IMG/VR virus record: IMGVR_UViG_3300030102_005973
Span: 1-58,613 of that record
From: a virus
Direction: 5' to 3' (one strand)
Length of the DNA stretch: 58,613 nucleotides
The notes below the pieces were generated by a model. That model was not told where the DNA came from. It saw nothing but the letters and a program-made list of their open reading frames with translations, and did no database searches. Made by a program: the position numbers and the translations under genes. Of the stretch, positions 1 through 9,700 are shown one piece after another (the stretch's first letter is position 1; every line of letters starts with the position of its first letter).

Positions 1-98
1 CTAATGTAAAAAATGACTTTCAGACATTTGTAAACAATATCTCAAACAAAGAAGAAAAACGAACAACAACTTTGGAATCTACATTAGGCTATCTCATG
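1..98. repeat. Terminal redundancy, left copy (identical to 58515-58612)
   Basis: The first 98 bases are repeated exactly at the right end. The next base differs (C at 99, A at 58613). A short exact overlap inside a coding frame that is open on both sides is what a circular assembly cut at a k-mer overlap looks like. Confidence 0.95.
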
Positions 99-986
99 CA
101 GGCTCACAAGAACATATCTTACTGCCCTGCAGTTATATTAAATGATGAGAATATTTCCGATACAGCAAACGGCGGTACCGGTAAGGGTATCTTTATGCAG
201 GCCGTTGGTCACATGAAGAAGCTTGTGATGATAGATGGAAAATCTTTTGCTTTTGAAAAATCATTTCCGTATCAATTAGTTTCTGCCGATACTCAAGTAT
301 TGGTGTTTGATGATGTAAAAAAATATTTTGATTTTGAGAGACTATTTAGTGTAGTCACGGAAGGTCTAACACTTGAAAAGAAAAATAAAGATGCTATTAA
401 GATACCTTTTTCAAAATCACCGAAAGTTGTTATAACTACTAATTATACTATCAAGGGGTCAGGCACTTCATTTGCACGAAGAAGATGGGAACTTGAACTA
501 GCATCGCATTATACTGACAAGTTTACGCCAATGAATGACTTTGGTAGATTTATTTTTGGAGAGGAATGGGATGAAGAGGACTGGTGTAAGTTTGATAATT
601 ATATGATACAGAACTTACAACTTTATCTTACAGAAGGATTGATACCTAGTGAGTCCATAAACGGTGAGATGAAAAGATTAATTATGAAGACCAATGGAGA
701 CTTTTGCGAATGGTGTGGCCTTACAGATGCCTCACAAGCTAATCCATTGTTGGAGGTAAATACAAGAATTCATTTAAATCAGATCTACTATGATTTTGTT
801 AACAGTTACCCTGACTACGCAAAAGGATCAAAATTTTCAGTTTCACATTTTAAATTTAAAAATTGGATTGTAGCTTACGCTATGTACAAAGAAGGCTTAG
901 AGCCTGAGATCGGAAGGGATAATGCCGGTAAGTGGATACGTATAAAACCTCGAACTGAAGCTGACATACAACAAAAGCTTATATGA
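1..986 (+). CDS. Primase-helicase, C-terminal part (SF3-type ATPase), continued from the right end of the window
   Basis: This frame is open from base 3 and is the same frame as the gene starting at 57086, so it is the C-terminal 327 residues of one protein of about 804 residues broken by linearisation. It shows a Walker A loop NGGTGKG (about residues 533-539 of the joined protein), a Walker B strand VLVFDDV and a sensor-like strand KVVITTNYT. These are the order and spacing of the superfamily 3 helicase core fused to phage primases. The role is unwinding at the phage replication fork. A TTG at 72 could be mistaken for a start, but it lies inside the frame. The stop overlaps the next gene by 4 bp (ATGA), so translation is probably coupled. 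Confidence 0.88.
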   Translation, partial: NVKNDFQTFVNNISNKEEKRTTTLESTLGYLMQAHKNISYCPAVILNDENISDTANGGTGKGIFMQAVGHMKKLVMIDGKSFAFEKSFPYQLVSADTQVLVFDDVKKYFDFERLFSVVTEGLTLEKKNKDAIKIPFSKSPKVVITTNYTIKGSGTSFARRRWELELASHYTDKFTPMNDFGRFIFGEEWDEEDWCKFDNYMIQNLQLYLTEGLIPSESINGEMKRLIMKTNGDFCEWCGLTDASQANPLLEVNTRIHLNQIYYDFVNSYPDYAKGSKFSVSHFKFKNWIVAYAMYKEGLEPEIGRDNAGKWIRIKPRTEADIQQKLI

Positions 987-2209
987 AATTTCGAGACTAT
1001 CAACAGAACATTATTAACAAAGGCTCAAGCGTGGTTGATAAACATGGATTTGTTTATTTAGCTATGGAAGTTAGAACAGGAAAAACTCTTACTAGCCTTG
1101 GTATTGCTAAAGAATTAGGTGTTTCCAAGGTGTTGTTTATAACTAAGAAAAAAGCAATCAGTTCTATTCAAGACGACTATAATAAGTTGGATAGCAACTT
1201 TGAGATCGATATAATTAATTACGAAAGCCTCCACAAAATAGAAGGAAGCTATGATCTTGTTGTTTTAGATGAGGCACACTCTTTAGGAGCCTTTCCTAAA
1301 CCTAGCAAGCGAGCAAAGCAGGTAAAAATTATAATCCAGAAAAACAATCCTCTTGTTATTTTACTTTCAGGTACACCCACGCCCGAGTCCTTTAGCCAAA
1401 TGTATCACCAGATTTATGCAATACCTAGCAACCCTTTTAAAAGGTTTATTAACTTTTATAAATTTTGTCATGAGTATGTTAAGGTGACCGAGAAAAAAAT
1501 AAATGGCTTAAACATTAGAGATTACTCAGATGGTTTACCCACAATTATGGACGCCATGAAGCCTTATTTTATTTCTTATAGCCAAAAAGAAGCAGGGTTT
1601 AAAACTGAAACAAAAGAAAATGTTATGCATGTGGATATGTCTTCACTAACTTACAACCTAGCAAACAAGCTAAAAAAAGATTTAGTGGTACAAGGTAAAA
1701 GCGAAGTAATACTTGCAGACACTCCGGTAAAGCTTATGATGAAATTACACCAGATCTATTCAGGAACTATAAAGTTTGAAAGTGGAGCATCTACTGTCCT
1801 TGATCTTACCAAGGCTAAGTTTATATTGAATCAGTTTTGTGATAAGAAAATAGCTATATTCTACAAATTCAAGCAGGAGCTCCAGGCTTTGAAGAAAGTT
1901 TTTCAGGATAAATTAACCACTGAATTAAATGAGTTCACGTCAACAGATAAAAACATAGCACTACAGATAGTTAGCGGTAGAGAAGGAATTAGTTTGCGAC
2001 AAGCTCAATGTCTTGTTTATTACAACATAGATTTTAGTGCGACTAGCTATTGGCAATCTAGAGATCGCATGACTACCAAAAATAGATTGAAGAACGATGT
2101 TTACTGGATATTCTCCAGGGGCGGTATTGAAGATCAGATATACAAAGCAGTTATTGGAAAGAAAGATTATACACTTAAACATTTTAAAAAAGACCTTTTG
2201 AGTTTATGA
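983..2209 (+). CDS. SNF2/DEAH-type superfamily 2 helicase
   Basis: A 408-residue protein with clear SF2 motifs in order: motif I VRTGKT (about residues 31-36), motif II DEAH (about 96-99), motif III SGTPTP (about 129-134), then in the second RecA-like domain SGREGISL and a motif VI-like segment YWQSRDRM (about 357-364). The layout and short length match phage SNF2-like helicases used in replication or recombination. The first nucleotides overlap the primase-helicase stop (ATGA) and its own stop overlaps the next gene in the same way, so it belongs to the replication operon. Whether it translocates on double-stranded DNA or unwinds forks cannot be told from sequence. Confidence 0.9.
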   Translation: MKFRDYQQNIINKGSSVVDKHGFVYLAMEVRTGKTLTSLGIAKELGVSKVLFITKKKAISSIQDDYNKLDSNFEIDIINYESLHKIEGSYDLVVLDEAHSLGAFPKPSKRAKQVKIIIQKNNPLVILLSGTPTPESFSQMYHQIYAIPSNPFKRFINFYKFCHEYVKVTEKKINGLNIRDYSDGLPTIMDAMKPYFISYSQKEAGFKTETKENVMHVDMSSLTYNLANKLKKDLVVQGKSEVILADTPVKLMMKLHQIYSGTIKFESGASTVLDLTKAKFILNQFCDKKIAIFYKFKQELQALKKVFQDKLTTELNEFTSTDKNIALQIVSGREGISLRQAQCLVYYNIDFSATSYWQSRDRMTTKNRLKNDVYWIFSRGGIEDQIYKAVIGKKDYTLKHFKKDLLSL

Positions 2210-3000
2210 TTCATAGCCCAACTATTGTTACAGCTCTATTTGATATTGGACGTGATAAATGGAAATCTTTTAATGTTTCATATTTTACTTATTTAAGCTG
2301 GATGATAAACACTTTATCCCTTAAATGTAATAAGGTTGTTTACACAGAAAAAAAATTTTATGATGAAGTATTAAAAATATCAAAACTTTTTGATCCTGAT
2401 TTGTCACAAACAAAAATTATACAAATGAGTATTGAATCCTTATCTTGTTTTATTAAATATAACAATAGATTAGAATCTTTATTATACTCTATTGAATTTA
2501 AAAATAAAATGTTGTTCGATGTACCTGAGATGACTCAGCCCCTCTATAACGTTGTTATGTTTAATAAATTGGATTTTATAAAAGATTCTTTGGAACAAGA
2601 ATATTTTGAAACAGATTTATTTATATGGATGGATGCTGGAGGCATAAGAGATAATACAATTAATTATAGAAATAGTGTGTGGCCAAACTTAGAAAGATTA
2701 AACTTTTTTACTAATTCAAAAAAGGTTACTTTTTTTTCTCATAAAAAAGATTTTGATATTGAAAGTAATGAACATCATAGTTTATCTCAAGTAAGATATA
2801 TTCAAGGTACTTGTATATTGTGCCCTTCGACACAATTAAATAAACTTCATAAATCTTTTAACGAAACTATTGAAGAATCATTATATAATAAATATATTGG
2901 TAGCGACGAAAAAATATTTGATATAACTTACCAAAAAAACAAAACTAATTATAATATAATTACCTGTGACTGGCGTGAATATTATGACATCTTTAAATAG
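2206..3000 (+). CDS. HtrL/YibB-family protein, putative glycosyltransferase
   Basis: A 264-residue protein beginning with PTIVTALFDIGRDKW and carrying FIWMDAGGIRDN (about residues 139-150). Both resemble the HtrL_YibB family of LPS-region and nucleotide-sugar-transferase-like proteins; the match is from memory of the family pattern. The DxD-like acidic pair expected of a GT-A fold could be the D of WMDAG plus a nearby acidic residue, but this is not certain. It overlaps the helicase by 4 bp yet is visibly more AT-rich than its neighbours and has no obvious replication role. It therefore looks like a cargo (moron) gene inserted into the replication operon. Possible targets are host surface glycans, virion proteins or DNA. 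Confidence 0.6.
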   Translation: MIHSPTIVTALFDIGRDKWKSFNVSYFTYLSWMINTLSLKCNKVVYTEKKFYDEVLKISKLFDPDLSQTKIIQMSIESLSCFIKYNNRLESLLYSIEFKNKMLFDVPEMTQPLYNVVMFNKLDFIKDSLEQEYFETDLFIWMDAGGIRDNTINYRNSVWPNLERLNFFTNSKKVTFFSHKKDFDIESNEHHSLSQVRYIQGTCILCPSTQLNKLHKSFNETIEESLYNKYIGSDEKIFDITYQKNKTNYNIITCDWREYYDIFK

Positions 3001-3006
3001 CATACA

Positions 3007-3246
3007 ATGACAGAGCAAAAGATTCAAGCCAAAAGAATAAAACAGCTTGAAGCTGAAGGATACTTTGTCATAAAACTTGTCAAAACTAATAAGAACGGAA
3101 TACCAGATTTACTAGCTCTTCACCCAGATAAGCCTATACTCTTTGTAGAAGTCAAAACAAAAAACGGAAAGATATCTAAGCTCCAGGAGTATCGTATACA
3201 AGAGCTTGAAACCCATGGATTTACTTGTGAAATATTTAGAGGGTAG
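3007..3246 (+). CDS. VRR-NUC domain nuclease
   Basis: A 79-residue single-domain protein. The core GIPDLLAL (about residues 31-38), then FVEVKTKNGK (about 46-55) and a following KLQ make the D...ExK active-site pattern of VRR-NUC nucleases within the PD-(D/E)XK superfamily. The size is normal for stand-alone phage VRR-NUC proteins, which are often encoded next to SNF2 helicases, as here. Likely substrates are branched or flapped DNA intermediates of replication and recombination. The start lies 6 bp after the previous stop. Confidence 0.9.
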   Translation: MTEQKIQAKRIKQLEAEGYFVIKLVKTNKNGIPDLLALHPDKPILFVEVKTKNGKISKLQEYRIQELETHGFTCEIFRG

Positions 3247-3289
3247 TGTTATTTTAAAATATTAAAAAAAATTTTATAATTTAGTGTTC

Positions 3290-3481
3290 ATGGATGGATT
3301 AACACCAGTTGAAAATAAACGTATACGAAATATAAATTTTGTAATGGCTGATCTACATTCTTCACTGAACACAATATACGAACATCTTATCGACAAAGAA
3401 TATGTCCCACTCAGAGGTGAGGTTAATAATCTAACGAAAAAATTACGTAGCGTTGGCGATTCAGTTACCGATGAAGTTTGA
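3290..3481 (+). CDS. Small hypothetical protein
   Basis: A 63-residue protein starting MDGLTPVENK, predicted mostly helical and amphipathic, with no family I recognise. I chose the ATG at 3290; an in-frame GTG at 3284 would add two residues. The preceding 43 bp is strongly AT-rich, which fits a Bacteroidetes-type translation initiation region. The gene is near the 3' end of the replication operon and overlaps the next tiny gene by 11 bp. Confidence 0.6.
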   Translation: MDGLTPVENKRIRNINFVMADLHSSLNTIYEHLIDKEYVPLRGEVNNLTKKLRSVGDSVTDEV

Positions 3482-3557
3482 TCCCGATTATGATTTTATA
3501 GCAGCAACAGCTATCTCAGCGATAGTCATGTATATTCTTTTTTTGCTTATCTTCTAA
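3471..3557 (+). CDS. Tiny single-pass membrane peptide
   Basis: A 28-residue frame starting MKFDPDYDF followed by a hydrophobic stretch (IAATAISAIVMYILFLLIF, about residues 10-28) long enough for one membrane span, ending right after it. It overlaps the preceding gene by 11 bp, as many small genes here do, and its last 11 bp overlap the convergent gene ending at 3547. It could be a membrane toxin, a lysis accessory or a host-takeover peptide; nothing in sequence decides. It is the last plus-strand gene before the convergent late block. Confidence 0.5.
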   Translation: MKFDPDYDFIAATAISAIVMYILFLLIF

Positions 3558-3720
3558 GACCTCTTCTCCTTCTTCTTTGCGAAATTATTGATGGCCTTTT
3601 CTTTTTTGGATGTATTCTTTTTGGCAGTGTACCCGATGTAGTTTCACGTTCCCATTTTTCTGCAATCTCAGGCAGATTCTTATACATGTAGGCTCTCTGG
3701 GCTTGACTTCTAAATGGCAT
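3547..3720 (-). CDS. Conserved small basic phage protein (MPFxSQAQRxYMY type)
   Basis: A 57-residue protein. Its N-terminus reads MPFRSQAQRAYMYKNLPEIA followed by KWERET, a pattern I recognise as a very widespread small phage protein of unknown function. The C-terminus is strongly basic with runs of arginine. It starts 2 bp downstream of the giant virion gene stop and is the last gene of the late operon. Its end overlaps the convergent membrane peptide by 11 bp. The basic tail suggests nucleic-acid contact or packaging in the virion, but that is inference. Confidence 0.8.
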   Translation of the reverse strand: MPFRSQAQRAYMYKNLPEIAEKWERETTSGTLPKRIHPKKKRPSIISQRRRRRGLRR

Positions 3721-3722
3721 AA

Positions 3723-6700
3723 TTACTTGTATAAATCTTCGAGAAGTTCTTTCTCAATATCTTTAATTTCTTTTTCTAACTTTTTTATTTCTGGATCCTG
3801 CTCTTCTGCTTTTATTTCATCATATAAGTCTGGAAACAGCATCTTTAGTTCTTTATCAGCAACCCTTGAACTTCTTTGTCTTTTTTTCCTGCCCTTGATA
3901 GCATACTCAGAGAAGTTAAATAACCTGAGAATAGCCTCACCCATATCTTTTGAATCTAAAACCTTACTGTAGTTATTAACTAACTTTTTTACTGTTAATA
4001 AAGGCAGTCCAGAAGCTTGAGCCAACTCAAGGTAAAAGTCATTCATGTACTGAGCTTTCAACCGAGGATCTTTGGTACGTTCGGCTTTATTAAACTTCTC
4101 TGTCACCGCTTTTGCAATAGCCAAAATACCAACATCTTTACTTGCCGTCCATGGTTTACCAGTAAGTTTATCTCCTAAAGTAGTAAAAACTTGTCCCCAA
4201 ATAAATATAGCATTTAGATTTCCTATTATAGCTGCTCTCCACAAGTCTTCGTCATCATCATCTCTAAACTCTCTTAAAAGCCCAGGAAGTCCTAGGGTTA
4301 CATATTGGAATAACACAGGCATAAATATGTGATACATAACAAATGTACGTATGTTTTCGCCTATAGTTCCTTTGCCAGCCTGGCGATCCCAAGCTAAAAG
4401 CTTTCTATTCAAGGCCCTAACAGCTTGGATTTCCTTTCTAAAATATTGTTTTGGTGTTGTTAAGAACATGTTAGCGGCTCTTGTAAGCGGTCCTTTTGTT
4501 TGATAAAAGTCCTTATCTTGAAGGTCGCTCGACTGCTGGGTTCTTTTTGTATCCCTTTCAAACTTTATAATTGCATGATCAATGGCTTCTTGTTCAGTTG
4601 CGTTAGGATTATTCTTTTTAAACTGATCTTTGTAATAAGAATAGTTTGGAGCTCCCCCTAACATTATCGCTGTCCGGTCACCCACTATAACTTGTGCCAT
4701 TAAAAAGTTTACAATCCAATCTTTAGTTCTTGCACCTAGTGGTAAAACTTTGTTGGCTTCGTTTTCACTATAGTTCTCTATTTGTCTTAATATGGAATTG
4801 TTGTTTCTATCCTGCATGTATACAGAATTATCCCTAATTTCTTTGAACACCTGGAGTTGTTGGCTTTTATTTTTAGCAGCATATTTAAGCCAATTAGCTA
4901 TGCCTATGTCATTAGCATATGTAAATAATGAGGTTAACTGCTTGATCATAATCACCGGAGAAATACCCAGTCTTGAAATCAAAAAGGCTGTATTCAAACC
5001 ATCTAAAAGAGGTGTGTAATAACTTTTTTCCCTACCTCGGCTCGCAATCTTTTTAATGGCATCGTCTATTAAACTATTTATTCTCTGCCCATGTATATTT
5101 CTTATTGCATCTTTGATATACTGGTTGGTGAATAGTTTGTTTATATCTCTAATAGCAGAAGAATATGCAGCAAAATACTCCATGTCATCAATGTAATTTG
5201 TAAGTGCAGTAGTTCCGTCCGTATAAATTATTTTCTTATTATTTCTGCTCCTAGCTTTAGTGGAAGCCGAACCAACCGCAGTTTGCATAATTCCTTGATC
5301 ACCAAGTAAATCTAACTCATTAGGAGCAGTTCCTTCTCTTACTAAATAACCTGCATAATATTTATTCATCGGCAGGTCAGTTCTATATATTTTCTTATAA
5401 GCTTCGTTGTAATGAGTGTATAAGGTTGGATATAAAACATTGACTTGCCAGTCGGCAAACCTTTTTAGGTCAGGATCAATGTAGTTTTCAATCTCTTCCA
5501 TGATCCTATCAGTTTGTTCTCCATACATAGCTTCAAAAGCACCCCTGTTAGCAGGATCTTTAAACTGATTGTACATGTAGTACAGTTGATTTTGAGACTG
5601 ATATATTTCCTCTTCGTCTATAATGTTATCAACCTTCTGTTTCTTATCTACACTTGTAGGGTCTTTTTCATATTCTTGTTGCGCCTTAGCAACTCTCTCT
5701 GGGTTTTTATATATACCTGTTGCTTCAAGTTGACTAAACTGTTTGTTTCTTTTTCTCCAGTTAGCACCTAAATAGTTGGCCATTTCTTTATCCAGCAACG
5801 TAGACAATACCAGTCTTCTTTTTTTAAACTCTCTTGAAGCTGCATCTATTTTATCAGTCACCAATACTTGAGCTCTACCACCAAACAGCTCCCCTGGTAA
5901 AGAAGATATTCTATCCATCAAGCCATCTAAAGCCTCCTGCGATCCAAAGAAAAAATTATCAATCTCTCGCATAATATTTCTTACTAATGTGGCTGCCCTG
6001 TTCTTAACTTTTCTTCGGTTAGTTGCATTGTTACGCGCAAACTTTTCGTTTTCAAGCTGTTCATTTAAGTCTGGGTCGTCCAGATTTAATTTATTGCCTG
6101 TTATGTCGTAGTAAAGTTCAGCAAATTGTCTTCGATATTCTTGCGCTTGAGATTCAATCTGGGCTTTGAGAACCGATCGACCAAACTGAACCATACCAGA
6201 TAAGGCATCAAAAGCCTGATCTAACATCAACGTTTTGTTTGCATCTGTGTTTTCTAGAAGGGAAGCATTGTTTAGATTTATAGCTATTTGAAGATCTACC
6301 ATCTTGTTAACAACAAAAGGGTCTTGATTAGGGTCTTGAGCTAACTCTAAAAACTCTCTGTTCAAAGCTTCGTTCTTATCAGATATTTCCTCCTCTGTAG
6401 CTGTCGGTGGCAGAACATTATTAGTTATAGCTTCTATCCTTTTTCTAGTGTCTAGATCAATTTTTATAGCTTTTTTTCTGCCACTTACTAAAACCTCATA
6501 TTTACCGGTAAGGATTTTATTGATTTGATTTTGTAGAGCAACGTTATTCTTAGCCGTGGCTAAGTCTATAACCTCCTCCATTATGTTTTCAATATTAGCA
6601 TTGGTAGCCTGCTCAATCTTTTGAACTAGTTGCAACGCCTCCTTTTTGGTAAATATCGCAGGTGGTAAAGTCTTTCGCATGAAGTTACGCAGCTCTCTCT

Positions 6701-9700
6701 TGACCTTTTGCAAATCCCTTTGACCCTTTGATCTAGCTCTGACAAGAGCTCTGGCGGCTCTAATTTTAATTGCTATGTCTTTAGTTGGCCTCTGGTTTAG
6801 TGTCTTTTGCAGATCTGAAAGCATCAATGCCTGTTGTGTAGACAAAGTTTTTCTGGCTTTTGCTTCACCTTTTACCTTATACGTATCGGCTTCGTTTTTA
6901 TATTCGACTTGATTCTCTAAAAACGCAACAGCCTTATCCATGATTTGGGCGTCGGTCAATTTATTTTTTCGTCGATTGTTTAAGTTATTTTCTTTTTTGA
7001 TCAACGATTCTATCTTGTTGAAGAGTTTTAGACCAGCTTTAGCCCCTCCTTTTATATTTTTAAAACTCTCTGGCAGGGCTCCCAGTATCTCTGAGTCTAA
7101 CCCCATGAGCTCTTTTATATCTTTAACACGAAGCTTTTGTACACGTTTAAGATAATCAACAATCAATTCATCTCTAAAGCCAGCTTCTCTTCCTTCACGA
7201 ATATAATCAGCCGGCGTTCTTTGTTGTCTTCTTCTAGTGGTCTGAGCAAACGGGTTGAACTTTCTTCCATCACGTACAAGAAACAATCCTCCTCCTCTAC
7301 CAAACTGATCTTCTCTAGCTCGTCTTGCTTCTAACCCGAATGGAGCTACAGCTTTACGCAACTGTGACAGGTTCGCGGTCTTGGGTATAAAGCCTTGGTT
7401 GTCCATATTATACTGCTGGGCCACCTGCTCTATTGTCCTTTGTTGTCTTCTTTGAGTTTTGTACGAATCAATGTTGAGATTTAAAAGAATAATTTCACTA
7501 GTAGTTCCGTCATCAAATTGAGTAACTATTCCATCGTATCCATCAGCTTTTAAAGATTCCGTTAATTGTATCCCTTTTTGGTTATTATATTTTTTAGACA
7601 AATTTCGTTTATATTCTATAAGAGTATCGTCAGTAATTTTAATAACTAAGGGGTTTTTTATTTCAATTTGACCTGATTCAAATCCTTGCGGTATAAATCC
7701 CTCCTGAACCTCTGTGACATAAATACCTGCAGGTTCAACGTCTTGCCCAAACTCTGACCCTCTATCTAAAGCTTTTTCTGTATTTCTTTTATAAGTAAAA
7801 TTAAAAGGTTTACCAGTTTGAATTTTTTGCTGTCTTCTTTGTCTTGGAGATATTTCTCGAATACCTGAACCATATGGAGCTACTGCCTGAGACTTTTCTT
7901 GTTGTGTAAGTTGTTTTTTATACTTATCAACCATCTCTTGAGGCATAATGTCAAAAGCATCTACCTTGACATCTGGCACTCCTAACACCTCTCCTAAAAC
8001 TTCATTGTTATATGTAGAATGCTGTGAACCATCTCGAGCTGAAGTGGGTTTAATAACTAGCATTACATCATTTATGTTAAAATCATTTGCCTTATAAAAT
8101 CCATCGCGTAAATCGTTCGGGTTTATAAAACCATCTTTTGATTTTATAAGTTTGTGGAACTCCGTATTTGGCGTACCCTGTTGGTCAACCACAGCGTTTA
8201 AAAATGCTTTTCTTTGTGGACTATCTCTGAGAGCTTCCCAGCTATCAAAATTATTTAAGACGTCTCGTATAGCTTTTACAGGGTTTGTAGCCAATGCATC
8301 AGCCTTAAATGTATCATAATCTCCAAGTTTACTTATAAATACATCGTAAACTTTTTTATTAAACAGCAGGCTACGTTCAGGAGAACCACTTATAATAAAC
8401 AAATAATCTGCGAGATTTATATTTTTTTCAATAGACTTTGTAGATTTTGAGCTTGCCCATACCGCCTCACCATCGAAAGCATAGCTTGGACCAGCGTCAA
8501 GTTGGATGCCTTCAAACTCTCCTAAACCTAACTGATCAGCTACCCAAAACCAAACCTTTTCTTTTTTTGCGTTGATGTCCTCTATTAAAGACATGATATC
8601 AATTCTTTTGTCGGGGGTGACAAGTGACAACGGATATGACTCCTCAAACTCAATTTGCTGCCTTGGCTTTGGCACTCTTATTTCTGTAGGGTCTCCTACC
8701 GGATTTGTGCCATCTTCTAAAATCTCAACATCACCCTCAGTAATCTCTTCTCCTGTCGTAACTTTTGTTGATAAAGTATTTAATAAATCAATTACATCGT
8801 TGTCGGTTTTTGTAAACTCTGTTAGATTAAGATCAACACCTAAAGTTCTAGCCAAGTCCTCTATAAATTTTATAACAATATTCTTTTGCGGTTTGGTCAG
8901 TGTCTGATACTCAGAAGCCATTATTCCAATAAGCTCTGCAAGCCTCTCTTCGTTCTGCAACTCGCTTACATCCTGGTATGATTCTGCAAACGTGTCTATC
9001 CTTCTAGCCAGTTCGCTATCGTTAGATAAAGTTTTGCGAACAGACATCATCATTTTTTCAGCAACCTGAGCTGCTTTAGGATCTGTCTTAATTTTACTTA
9101 AAAATACAGCGTGAAAAACCTCGTGGGGAACAGTGGTCCCAGTGGCTTTTGACAGATTTATATGTATGGTATCGCCAATAAGTTCACCTCTTCCTGGAGC
9201 AGCAAACTTTAAGTATTCCGATTCATTCTCATGTATTACAATTCGAGTGTTAGGTAGGAGATTTTTTATAGCACTTGCCGCTGTTCTGGCTATTTTAGTG
9301 ACGTTGTTTTCTCTTTGTATTTGTTCTGCACCTTTTTCAACTGTTTCACCTGCTCTATTTACACTTAGATTAGACTCCACTGTTTCGGTGGTCTCTTCTA
9401 CTTCTTCTCCAAAAAATGCATCAATATCTTGTTGTTCCTCCGTAAGCTGAGTCTCTGTCTCTACTTCCTGCTCTTGCTCTTCAACAAAGTCTGGAATAGG
9501 TTCTTCAACCGTCTGCTCCTTAGTCAAGACTTGTTCTATTTGATTGTCAATCTGTTGTATTTGTTGATCAATATTACCAACAGTTGCTGGGTCTTTGTCT
9601 GCTTTTTCATTTTGTAATTCTTGCTTACTTGCTAAAAGACCTAATATTTGTTGTTGCTTTTCAAGACTTATGTCTGTTGGTATTTGATTGGCTAAACCAG

